From contig NZ_LRBG01000001.1 of assembly GCF_001580545.1 (NCBI RefSeq), positions 372,001 through 436,000 of the forward strand: a DNA stretch of 64,000 nucleotides, written 5' to 3'. This document shows positions 45,052 to 53,505 of this stretch, piece by piece. The position numbers were made by a program, and so were the translations under genes. The stretch is from Paraburkholderia monticola. Lineage in GTDB: Bacteria > Pseudomonadota > Gammaproteobacteria > Burkholderiales > Burkholderiaceae. Below the pieces are notes generated by a model that made no database searches, was not told where the DNA came from, and saw nothing but the letters and a program-made list of their open reading frames with translations. Each line of letters begins with the position of its first letter. Within the stretch, counting starts at the first letter, position 1.

Positions 45052-46605
45052 ATGGCTCTGTTCAGCGTGCGGACACTCGGATTTCCTGAGATCCGTCGGG
45101 ACGGGCAGCTGTGCCAGCTGCCCCTGCGAAAAGGACTCGCCCTGCTGATCTATCTGGCCGAAGCGAAAGGGGCCGTCGCGCGCGAGGTCATCGCAACCAT
45201 GTTGTGGCCGGAATGCGGCGAAGACGTCGTCCGCGCGCGGCTGCGGCGTCTGTTGCATCGCCTTCAGCTGATGCTCGGTGACGACGTGCTAACAACCGAC
45301 CGGTCCACGGTTCGATGGTCATCGGCGCTCGAGCTGCGCGTGGATTCCCAACTCTTTGAGCAAGCCTGCGACCGCGGCGAATTCGAGTGGGCGTGCCGCC
45401 ATTATTCCGGCGACTTTCTCGCGGGTTTTTCGCCGGGCGATTGCCCGCAGTTCGACGAGTGGGCCTTCTTTCGCCGTGAGGCCCTGCGGGGTCGCCTGAT
45501 CCAGGCGCTGGAGCGGGAGGTGCGCGACAGGAATGCGGCCGGCGACTACGCCGCGGCAGCCGCGCACGCGGCTCGTCTTGTCGAGCTCGATCCGCTCAGC
45601 GAGGTGTACGGCCGGCATCTGATCCGCAATCTGCTGCTCGCGGGACATCGGGCCGCTGCCGAGCGCAGCCTCGAGGCCTTGACGCAGCGCCTGCGCGACG
45701 AGCTCGACATCGAGCCCGAACTGGAAACCCGGTCGCTGTTGAACGTCGGCGCCGCGACGTTGCCCCTCGAAGACCCGCCTTCGACGCGCTACGTCACTGG
45801 AGGTGGCGTCCATCTGGCCTACCAGACCTACGGCGCCGGCGGCGTCGACATACTGGTGCTGCCCGGTTTCGTGTCTCACGTCGAACGGCTTTGGGAGGAG
45901 CCACGGTGCCGCGCGCTGCTGTCGTCCATCGCCCGCACGGGTCGTCTGATCCTGTTCGATCGTCGCGGTATCGGCCTTTCCGACCGGGTTGGCTTCAACC
46001 CCAGCGTCGATGCGACCGCGGAGGATATCGGCACGGTGCTGGACGCTACCGCGAGCCGCCGCGTGGTGCTGTTCGGTGCGTCCGAGGCCGGCCCGGCATG
46101 CATCAAGTTTGCCGCTGACCACCCCGAACGGGTCGCTGGCCTGGTGCTGTTTGGCTCGCTGGCCAAGGGCTGTGCGACGCCCGACTATTCGCACGCGTTG
46201 CTGGCCAGCCAGTACGACGCATGGCTGCAGAAACTGGTAGCGGTCTGGGGCGGGCCCGCCGGCATCGAGACATTCGCACCGACCCTGGCCGGCGATCCTC
46301 AGGCGCGAGCCTGGTGGGCAGGATTGCTGCGCGCGGCGTCGAGCCCGGGCGCGCTCAAGGGCGTGCTCGAGGCGTTGCGCGACATGGATGTGCGGCACCT
46401 GCTCGGCCAGATTTCCATGCCGACGCTGGTGCTCCACCGTCACGACGATCGTGCCGTTCGCGTCGGCGCCGGCCGGCATCTCGCGAGCCACATCGCTCAG
46501 GCGAAGTTCGTCGAGCTCGAAGGCGCCGATCACTGGGTCTTCGCGGGCGATCAGCAACCCGTCCTCGACAACCTCCGGCAATTTGTCGGCCGTCTTGCTA
46601 CCTGA
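45052..46605 (+). CDS. SARP/BTAD transcriptional activator fused to an alpha/beta hydrolase
   Basis: 517 residues in three parts. Residues ~1-90 form an OmpR-type winged helix as in SARP proteins (LAREV-type block VAREVIATMLWPECGEDVVR). Residues ~95-235 form the BTAD helical repeat (FEWACRHYSGDFLAGFSPGD; AAAAAHAARLVELDPLSEVY). Residues ~245-515 form a full alpha/beta hydrolase: oxyanion region LVLPGFVSHVERLWEE, nucleophile Ser344 in FGASEAGPA, acid Asp465/466 in HRHDDRAV, and His494 in GADHWV. An intact triad suggests the hydrolase is active or binds a ligand and so sets regulator activity. It is divergent from the FAD monooxygenase-methyltransferase operon, its likely target. SARPs are best known from actinomycete antibiotic clusters. 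Confidence 0.88.
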   Translation: MALFSVRTLGFPEIRRDGQLCQLPLRKGLALLIYLAEAKGAVAREVIATMLWPECGEDVVRARLRRLLHRLQLMLGDDVLTTDRSTVRWSSALELRVDSQLFEQACDRGEFEWACRHYSGDFLAGFSPGDCPQFDEWAFFRREALRGRLIQALEREVRDRNAAGDYAAAAAHAARLVELDPLSEVYGRHLIRNLLLAGHRAAAERSLEALTQRLRDELDIEPELETRSLLNVGAATLPLEDPPSTRYVTGGGVHLAYQTYGAGGVDILVLPGFVSHVERLWEEPRCRALLSSIARTGRLILFDRRGIGLSDRVGFNPSVDATAEDIGTVLDATASRRVVLFGASEAGPACIKFAADHPERVAGLVLFGSLAKGCATPDYSHALLASQYDAWLQKLVAVWGGPAGIETFAPTLAGDPQARAWWAGLLRAASSPGALKGVLEALRDMDVRHLLGQISMPTLVLHRHDDRAVRVGAGRHLASHIAQAKFVELEGADHWVFAGDQQPVLDNLRQFVGRLAT

Positions 46606-46719
46606 TTGCGAACGAGCGACGCACCACTGCGACGGAGCCTTGGTCAAGTCCTGTTAAATGTTTCGATCAGCGGGTGGACGCCTCAGGTAGGATGGCTGTC
46701 CACCACACAGGAGTTGGTC

Positions 46720-47595
46720 TTGGGACAATTGGGTCATTTACTCGTCGTAGCTTTGCTTCGCACGCTCTCGACACTTCCGTATCCATTGGTTGCAAGGCTT
46801 GGCAGCGCGGTCGGCGCGGCCTTGTATGCGATTCCCGGCCGCCGCAAACATATCGTCCTCGTCAACCTGCACCTCTGCTTTCCTGAAAAGTCGGAACGTG
46901 AGTGCGATGAGCTTGCGAGGGAACATTTCCGCCATGTGGTCCGCAGCTATCTCGAACGAGGCGTTCAATGGTTTGGTAGCGCGCAAAGAATCCGCGATCT
47001 TGTCCAGATCGAAAGCGCGATCGATCTCGAAGACAGCAATGCTCCGCCCACGATCTTTCTCGGCTTTCATTTCGTCGGCGTCGAGATCGGGTGCCTGCAT
47101 TACTCGCTGAATATGCCTGCCGCATCCTTGTACACGCACATGTCGAACACGCGTCTTTGCGATCTGGCCAAACGTCAACGCGGCCGATTCGGCGCAAAGA
47201 TGATCGAACGTTCGACAAGCGCCAGGAAGATCGTGCGACTCCTCCAGGACGGCACGCCTGTCATGCTCGCCGCGGACATGGACCACGGCATCGAAAACTC
47301 GGTTTTCGTGCCTTTTTTTGGCGTCCCCGCGTGCACGCTGACTTCTGTTTCGCGACTTGCGCGAATGGGCCACGCGCGCGTCGTGCCATTCGTCACGGAA
47401 GTACTGCCGGACTTCAAAGGGTATAAGTTGAACGTCTTTGCACCGCTCGACGATTTTCCATCGGGCAGCGATACAAGCGATGCGCGTTCCATGAATGCGT
47501 TTCTCGAGACCCAGATAATGAAAATCCCCGCCCAGTACTATTGGGTGCATCGACGCTTCAAACATCGTCCAGAGGGCATGCCCGCGGTTTATTGA
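46720..47595 (+). CDS. LpxL/HtrB-like lysophospholipid acyltransferase
   Basis: 291 residues from TTG 46720, with GGAG 6 bp upstream; a TTG at 46714 overlaps that site and the frame runs open back to 46606. An inner-membrane acyltransferase related to lipid A late acyltransferases. The HX4E catalytic motif is in GFHFVGVE (His117, Glu122). Other landmarks are IVLVNLHLCFPEKSE, ADMDHGIENSVFVPFFGV and the C-terminal AQYYWVHRRFKHRPEG. It could add a secondary acyl chain to lipid A or acylate another lipid. It lies downstream of the SARP-hydrolase gene with a 114-bp gap and looks slightly less GC-rich than its neighbours. Confidence 0.88.
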   Translation: MGQLGHLLVVALLRTLSTLPYPLVARLGSAVGAALYAIPGRRKHIVLVNLHLCFPEKSERECDELAREHFRHVVRSYLERGVQWFGSAQRIRDLVQIESAIDLEDSNAPPTIFLGFHFVGVEIGCLHYSLNMPAASLYTHMSNTRLCDLAKRQRGRFGAKMIERSTSARKIVRLLQDGTPVMLAADMDHGIENSVFVPFFGVPACTLTSVSRLARMGHARVVPFVTEVLPDFKGYKLNVFAPLDDFPSGSDTSDARSMNAFLETQIMKIPAQYYWVHRRFKHRPEGMPAVY

Positions 47596-47854
47596 TTGCG
47601 TGTGCACCCAGTTCGTATTTCTATCGACACTCGGCTTTCGATTTGAACCCTGGAGGGCGTAAGTCAGGTGTAATGCCTGATCAGCCGCTATGCAGATGGC
47701 TTGTCCACTCCAGGAATTGCCGGGCATGTCTTCTAACCACAGGGTATTTAACGCAGCCAGTAGGGAATCTCTGAAGCAGCCAACGGAACCGAGTTTTTGG
47801 CTGATTTTTTCGCCATCCGACCTAAGCTGATGATAGTGAGCGAGGGTCGATTCC

Positions 47855-49777
47855 ATGCATATCCAGCGAGTCGTGACCTGCATGCTGCTACTTGCCGCGA
47901 TGCTGGCTGCGAGTTGCAGCCATGATGATGGAGTCAACAACAACACGCCAGTAGTGGCGCCGGCCGGATTGACCGAACGCGATGTCGCGGTGGTCTATGC
48001 GCAAGGCACTGAAATTATTCCCAATACGCTCAGCAGCAGCGGCGGCCCCATCACGCAGTGCAGCGTGTCGCCGCCTCTGCCCGCGGGGCTATCGCTCGAT
48101 CCTCAGACCTGCGCGATCAGCGGCACGCCGAGCGGCACCTCACCTGACACTATCTATACGATCGACGCCAGCAACGCGGCGGGTAGCGAGTCCATCAAGG
48201 TCGAGATCGAGGTCAAGCCCGAAGCGGTCGCCCCGGAAAGCCTGAGTTACCTGAACGCCGCGGTGATCTACACGACCAACGCACCGATCATTCCCAACAC
48301 ACCGATTGCCACCGGCGGAGAAATCACCCTCTACAGCATCTCGCCGGCCTTGCCCGCTGGGCTTCAGTTCGATCCGCACACCGGCATCATTTCCGGCACG
48401 CCCGTGGCAACAAGCCAATCGACCGTCTACACCGTAACCGGCAGCAATAGCGTCGATTCTATCGAGGCCCAGCTCACGATCGAGGTGCACGCTGCGACTC
48501 AGCCACCGGCGAGTCTGAGCTATTGGGATGCGGCTCCCATCTACGTCGTGGGCCAGCCAATCTCATACGACGAGCCACTGTCCACTGGCGATGAAATCAC
48601 CTTCTTCTCAGTGTCGCCAGCGCTGCCTGCCGGATTGAGCATGAATCCGCAGACAGGCGCGATCAGCGGTACGCCGACCACAGTGCAGCCGCCGACGACC
48701 TATACGATTACCGGCAGCAACAGCGCGGGCAGCGTCACGGTGCATATCGTCATCGGCGTCGACGATCCGGTGACCGGAGAGTGGACACCGGCAGATTCAA
48801 TGAATCAGGCACGGTTCCGGCACACGGCGACACTGCTGCCCAATGGCCAGGTTCTCGTCGCTGGGGGAACCAGAAAGCAAGCCACTGCGTCCGCGGAACT
48901 GTACGATCCGGTCGCCAACACCTGGACATCGACCGCCAACCTGAGCCAGGCGCGCCAGTCCCACTCGGCGACGCTGCTTCAAGACGGCCGCGTGCTCTTG
49001 GCGGGTGGATTCAAAACGGGCGCGGGCAGTGAACAGTCGTCGGCAGAGTTGTACGATCCGGCCACGGGTAGCTGGTCGCCCACCGGCAGCATGACCGATG
49101 CGCGTGATTTGCACACGGCCACGCTGTTACCCAACGGCCTCGTGCTCGTAGCGGGTGGCGAGGGCAAGGCGGGAGCCCTGTCGTCGGCCGAACTGTACAA
49201 CCCGGCGACGGGAAGCTGGTCGCCAACAGGCGGCATGGCGCAAGCGCGCTTTTCCCATACGGCCACGATGCTGGCCAACGGCCTCGTACTCGTCGTGGGT
49301 GGGTCGAGCGATTCAGGCGTCCTCTCGTCGGCGGAACTCTACAATCCAGCAACGGGGACCTGGTCGCCCACGGGCAGCTTGAGTCAGGTACGCACCGACT
49401 TCGCCACCGCGTTGCTGCCCGACGGAACCGTGCTGGCGATAGCGGGAACCGACGGAAACACCGAGCTGTCATCAGCCGAACGGTACAACCCCGCCGTCGG
49501 GACATGGACGCAGACCGGCAGCCTGATCCATGCGCGCGACTTCCTGACTGCCACGTTGCTGCCCAACGGCCGGGTGCTTGCCGCTGCCGGGCTAGCAGCC
49601 GGGAGCGATCTCTCCTCGGATGAACTTTACGATCCCACTACCGGCACCTGGGCGCAGACTGCCAGCATGAGCCTGGCGCGCGAGCAGCATACGGCTACGC
49701 TGCTAGCGGACGGCAGAGTGCTCATAGCGGGGGGACTCGGTCGCGGAATCTTCGCTCGCGCCGAACTGTTCCACTGA
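47855..49777 (+). CDS. Lipoprotein with three Ig-like domains and seven kelch repeats
   Basis: 640 residues. The signal peptide ends in the lipobox LAASC (Cys21). Residues ~37-300 hold three similar putative-Ig (He_PIG) domains, each ending ...AISGTP or IISGTP followed by VYTVTGSNS or similar. From Glu309 on there are seven repeats of ~47-50 residues with the pattern ARxxHTATLLPNGxVLVAGG and SSAELYDPATGxW. Seven copies fit a seven-bladed kelch beta-propeller. The protein should be anchored at the cell envelope and act in binding; a ligand cannot be named. Its stop abuts that of the convergent MFS gene (TGA at 49775-49777 next to TCA at 49778). Confidence 0.9.
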   Translation: MHIQRVVTCMLLLAAMLAASCSHDDGVNNNTPVVAPAGLTERDVAVVYAQGTEIIPNTLSSSGGPITQCSVSPPLPAGLSLDPQTCAISGTPSGTSPDTIYTIDASNAAGSESIKVEIEVKPEAVAPESLSYLNAAVIYTTNAPIIPNTPIATGGEITLYSISPALPAGLQFDPHTGIISGTPVATSQSTVYTVTGSNSVDSIEAQLTIEVHAATQPPASLSYWDAAPIYVVGQPISYDEPLSTGDEITFFSVSPALPAGLSMNPQTGAISGTPTTVQPPTTYTITGSNSAGSVTVHIVIGVDDPVTGEWTPADSMNQARFRHTATLLPNGQVLVAGGTRKQATASAELYDPVANTWTSTANLSQARQSHSATLLQDGRVLLAGGFKTGAGSEQSSAELYDPATGSWSPTGSMTDARDLHTATLLPNGLVLVAGGEGKAGALSSAELYNPATGSWSPTGGMAQARFSHTATMLANGLVLVVGGSSDSGVLSSAELYNPATGTWSPTGSLSQVRTDFATALLPDGTVLAIAGTDGNTELSSAERYNPAVGTWTQTGSLIHARDFLTATLLPNGRVLAAAGLAAGSDLSSDELYDPTTGTWAQTASMSLAREQHTATLLADGRVLIAGGLGRGIFARAELFH

Positions 49778-51172
49778 TCAATCGAGCGCCCTGCCCGCGG
49801 TCTCGCGCATGAACGGCAACGGCAACAACGACACGACGCTGCAGCCGATCAGATACCACGCCGGCGCGAGATTGCTGCCCGAAATCTCGATCAGCCACGT
49901 CGCGAAAAACTGCGCGAAGCCGCCGAAAATCGACACCCCGAGGCAGTACACGATCGACATGCCGGTCGCACGGATCGCGCGCGGAAACAGCTCGGGCAAC
50001 ATCACGATATTGGGCACCGCGGTGAACGTGACGAGCAGCGCGAGGCCAGCGACCACCGCGAGCAGGACCGGCACCGTCGGCGACGCGTTGAGCGTCATGA
50101 ACGCCGGGTAGATGGCGAAAATCAGCAGCACGCGCGACACCCACAGCACGCGCTTGCGGCCGATGCGATCGGACAGCGTACCCGCGAGCGGCGAGCAGAT
50201 CACCGTGACCACGGCGCCGGTCCACGCGGCCCACAGCGCGGTCGCCATCGGCAGATGCAGAATGCGGATCGCGTAGGTCGACAGATAGAACAGCACGATG
50301 TAGTTCGCCGCGGTGCCGCCGATCGTCGTCACCACGCCGGTCGTGATCGAGCGCGCGTGATCGCGGAACAGGTCGCGGACCGGCAGCGAGGCAGGCTGTT
50401 CAGCGGGCTTTGAAGCAGCCTTGGCCGCCCCTTCGCCACCCGCTGCCGTGCCATCTTCGACGCCCGGCAGCGTCTCGTCGAGATGCCGCCGGATATAGAT
50501 GCCGATCGGCCCCATCGCCATGCCGATCACGAACGGCACGCGCCAGCCCCAGCTTTCGAGCGCGGCCGGCGCCAGCGTCGAGGCCAGCGCGACGCCGAGC
50601 AGCGATCCCACCACCGTGTTCATCCCCTGACTCACGAACTGCCAGCTACCGTAGAAGCCTCGCGTGCGATCGCTGCCGTACTCGAGCAGCAGCGCCGTCG
50701 ACGCGCCCACCTCGCCGCCCAGCGCGAAGCCCTGAATCAGCCGCGCCAGAATGATCAGGATCGGCGCCGCGACGCCGATCGCCGCGTACGTCGGCGCAAA
50801 CGCGATGATCGCGGAACCCAGTGTCATCAGCCACAGCGTCAGGCTCATCGCGGCCTTGCGTCCCGCGCGGTCCGCGTAGCCACCCAGCACGACGCCGCCG
50901 AACGGCCGCATGATGAAGCCGACGCCGAACGTGCCGACCGCGAGCATCAGTTGCACGAGCTGTCCTTCGACCGGGAAAAACAGCTTGCCGATGATCGTCG
51001 CGAAGAAGCTGTAGATCGTGAAGTCGAAAAACTCGAGGCCGTTGCCGAGCGTGATCGCAGCGATCGCCTTCGCGTGACCGAGACGCTTTTGCGGCGCATC
51101 GGCGAGGCGCTGCGCATCGAGCGTTTCGAGCCCATCGGCGCGCGCGGCGCGCGGTGTGGCGGAATAGTCCAT
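49778..51172 (-). CDS. MFS transporter, metabolite:H+ symporter (MHS) type
   Basis: 464 residues from ATG 51172, which has GGAG at 6 bp; ATG 51184 is in frame but lacks this. About 12 membrane helices. The MHS subfamily (ProP, ShiA, KgtP) imports organic acids, betaines or amino acid derivatives. Marker blocks are GNGLEFFDFTIYSFFATIIG near the start, GGVVLGGYADRAGRKAAMSL (loop 2-3), GFALGGEVGASTALLLEYGS, and GTLSDRIGRKRVLW in the second half. It follows the M20 amidohydrolase gene by 57 bp on the same strand, so it probably imports that enzyme's substrate, with the LysR at 52522 as regulator. Confidence 0.92.
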   Translation of the reverse strand: MDYSATPRAARADGLETLDAQRLADAPQKRLGHAKAIAAITLGNGLEFFDFTIYSFFATIIGKLFFPVEGQLVQLMLAVGTFGVGFIMRPFGGVVLGGYADRAGRKAAMSLTLWLMTLGSAIIAFAPTYAAIGVAAPILIILARLIQGFALGGEVGASTALLLEYGSDRTRGFYGSWQFVSQGMNTVVGSLLGVALASTLAPAALESWGWRVPFVIGMAMGPIGIYIRRHLDETLPGVEDGTAAGGEGAAKAASKPAEQPASLPVRDLFRDHARSITTGVVTTIGGTAANYIVLFYLSTYAIRILHLPMATALWAAWTGAVVTVICSPLAGTLSDRIGRKRVLWVSRVLLIFAIYPAFMTLNASPTVPVLLAVVAGLALLVTFTAVPNIVMLPELFPRAIRATGMSIVYCLGVSIFGGFAQFFATWLIEISGSNLAPAWYLIGCSVVSLLPLPFMRETAGRALD

Positions 51173-51229
51173 CTGTGTCTCCATCGTGATCTTGCTGTTT
51201 TGGCAACGCGCTCGCGCGCCGCCGTCGCG

Positions 51230-52402
51230 TCAAACGAGGAACGTCTGCGCGAGCTTGACCCAGTAGGCCGCGCCGGTGGCGAGGCAAGCGTCGTTGAAGT
51301 CGTAGCCGGGGTTGTGGACCATGCAGCCGCCCTCGCCGTCGCCATTGCCGATGATCAGATAGCTGCCCGCGCAGCGTTCGAGCAGGAACGCGAAGTCCTC
51401 GCTGCCGGTGAGCGGCTGCATGTCGCGAATCAGCCCGTCTTCGCCCAGCCAGTCGAGCGCGACCTGGCGCGCCAGCGCGGTCATGGCGGGATCGTTGACG
51501 AGCACCGGGTAGCGGCGTTGATAGTCGACCTCGGCACGCGCGCCGAACACCGCCGCCTGGCCGGTCGCGACCTCGGTGATGCGTTGCTGCAGAAGGTCGC
51601 GCACCTCGGGCCGCAACGCGCGCACCGACAGACGCATCTCGGCGGTTTCGGGGATCACATTCGATGCTTCGCCCGCGTGAATCGCGCCGACCGTGATGAT
51701 CGACATATCGAGCGGGGCGATGTTGCGCGACACGATCGACTGCAGCGCGAGCACGATCTGCGCGCACACGACGACTGGATCGACGGCCTTGTGCGGTACC
51801 GCGCCATGCCCGCCGCGGCCGATCACCTTGATGATCACCGTATCCGACGACGCCATGAACGAGCCCGGCATGAAGCCCAGCTTGCCGGTGGGAAAGCCCG
51901 GCATGTTGTGCATGGCGAACACGGCGTCGCAGGGAAACTGCTCGAACAGGCCGTCGTCGAGCATCTTCTTCGCGCCGGCAAGCCCTTCCTCGGCCGGCTG
52001 GAAGATCAGATTCAGCGTGCCGTCGAAGCTTTTTTCGCGCGCCAGATGTTTGGCGGCGGCGAGCAGCATCGCCGTGTGGCCGTCGTGACCGCATGCGTGC
52101 ATCTTGCCGGGCAGCTTGCTCGCGTAGGGCAGGCCGGTGGTTTCGTGGATCGGCAGCGCGTCCATGTCGGCGCGCAGGCCGAGCCGGCGCGTGCCGTTGC
52201 CGAGCTTCAGTTGCCCGACCACGCCGGTCTGGCCCAGCCCGCGATGAACCGTGTAGCCCCACTCCCGCAAGCGTTCGGCGACCAGATCGCCGGTGGCGAA
52301 CTCCTCGTAGGCCAACTCCGGGTGTGCGTGGATGGTGTGTCGCAGCGCGATCATTTCTTCTTCGACTTCGGCGATGCCCGCCGGAATGACCATCGTGTTC
52401 AT
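51230..52402 (-). CDS. M20-family amidohydrolase (hippurate hydrolase type)
   Basis: 390 residues from ATG 52402 (the frame opens 18 bp earlier). A cytoplasmic metal-dependent aminoacylase. Metal ligands are seen in MHACGHDGHTAML (Cys and His), FQPAEEGLAG (Glu-Glu) and a late histidine in VHNPGYDFND. HPELAYEEFAT is the usual N-terminal block. Enzymes of this group hydrolyse N-acyl or N-aroyl amino acids such as hippurate or N-acetyl amino acids, or IAA conjugates. Probably operonic with the MFS carrier downstream and controlled by the divergent LysR. Confidence 0.93.
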   Translation of the reverse strand: MNTMVIPAGIAEVEEEMIALRHTIHAHPELAYEEFATGDLVAERLREWGYTVHRGLGQTGVVGQLKLGNGTRRLGLRADMDALPIHETTGLPYASKLPGKMHACGHDGHTAMLLAAAKHLAREKSFDGTLNLIFQPAEEGLAGAKKMLDDGLFEQFPCDAVFAMHNMPGFPTGKLGFMPGSFMASSDTVIIKVIGRGGHGAVPHKAVDPVVVCAQIVLALQSIVSRNIAPLDMSIITVGAIHAGEASNVIPETAEMRLSVRALRPEVRDLLQQRITEVATGQAAVFGARAEVDYQRRYPVLVNDPAMTALARQVALDWLGEDGLIRDMQPLTGSEDFAFLLERCAGSYLIIGNGDGEGGCMVHNPGYDFNDACLATGAAYWVKLAQTFLV

Positions 52403-52483
52403 GTGTCGTCTCGTCTCCATGTCAGCGTGAACCCAGCATAGCCCCGCCGATATTCGAGCGGCAGGCGTAGAATCGTTCGCAGT

Positions 52484-52500
52484 GGCAACTTCTGGTTGCC
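52484..52500. promoter_or_regulatory. Candidate LysR operator between M20 and LysR genes
   Basis: GGCAAC and GTTGCC form a perfect 6-bp dyad around TTCTG, ending 21 bp before the LysR start and about 80 bp before the divergent M20 gene. Spacing and symmetry fit an LTTR recognition site. Confidence 0.45.
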
Positions 52501-52521
52501 GTTATCACGCTGCTGATCCGG

Positions 52522-53472
52522 ATGAAACTGCATCAACTCAATACCTTGGCGGCAATCGCGGATACCGGAAGTATCCGGGCCGCCGCCCGCTCGCTCGGGC
52601 TCTCCCCGGCCGCCGTGACCAAGGCGATGCGCGAGCTCGAAGCCGATCTGCACGCGCCGCTCGTCGTGCGCGGCGCGAGCGGGGTCGCGTTCACCGAGTT
52701 CGGCCGCGCGCTCGTCGTGCACGCGCGGCTCGTGCTCGGCCAGTTGCAGCGCGCGCAAGCCGAGATCGAGGCGTTGCGCGGCGCCGCGGCGGGCAAGCTG
52801 TCGATCGGCGTCACGCCGTGGGTCGCGCTGACTTTTCTGCCGCCGGCCGTCCAGCGCTTTCGCGAGCGGATGCCGGACGTGCAACTGGAATTCTTCGAAG
52901 GTCTGCTCGCGGTCGTGCAGCCGCGGCTGCGCGACGGCAGCCTCGATTTCTCGATCGGCCGGCCGGCCCCTGCTTCGCCGCAGTCGGAGTTTCAGAACGT
53001 GCCGCTTTTTTCGACGCATGCGGCGGTGGTCGCGCGGCGCGATCATCCGAAGGCCGGTTGCCGTACGCTGCTCGACCTCGAAGACGAGCAATGGATACTG
53101 AACTGGGATCCGGCCAGCCGCGAATCGATGTCGAACAATCTGTTCGTCAAGCGCGGCATGCGGGTGCCGCGCACGATCGTGCTCGCGCATTCGCTCGCGA
53201 TCGTGCTGGGCCTGCTCGCCCACACGGACATGGTCAGCATCTTTCCGTGGCCGCTCGTCGAGGTGATACGCGCGAAAGAAAACCTGTGGGCCTTGCCGCT
53301 GCGCGAAACGCTGGACGAAACGATCATCAGCATCACGTCGCGGCGCGGCGCGCCCACGAGCCCCGCGGCCGCCTGTTTTCTCGACTGCCTGCGCGAGACG
53401 ATCGACACAGGCGCGCGCTCGCAGGACCCCGAGCAGCGCCGGCTGTTTCATTCGATCGAGCTGTTGCTGTAG
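52522..53472 (+). CDS. LysR-family transcriptional regulator
   Basis: 316 residues. The winged helix (MKLHQLNTLAAIADTGSIRA, AVTKAMRELEADLHAPLVVR) is followed by an effector domain with the strand LSIGVTPWVALTFLPPAVQR. It resembles the AbgR/CbbR-like group often placed opposite M20 peptidase and transporter genes (as AbgR opposite abgABT). Divergent from the M20-MFS pair, it is likely their activator, with an N-acyl amino acid or its product as inducer; this is inferred from synteny. Confidence 0.93.
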   Translation: MKLHQLNTLAAIADTGSIRAAARSLGLSPAAVTKAMRELEADLHAPLVVRGASGVAFTEFGRALVVHARLVLGQLQRAQAEIEALRGAAAGKLSIGVTPWVALTFLPPAVQRFRERMPDVQLEFFEGLLAVVQPRLRDGSLDFSIGRPAPASPQSEFQNVPLFSTHAAVVARRDHPKAGCRTLLDLEDEQWILNWDPASRESMSNNLFVKRGMRVPRTIVLAHSLAIVLGLLAHTDMVSIFPWPLVEVIRAKENLWALPLRETLDETIISITSRRGAPTSPAAACFLDCLRETIDTGARSQDPEQRRLFHSIELLL

Positions 53473-53505
53473 CGGCTGCCGAGGCTTTTCAGGCGAGCCG
53501 CCGCA

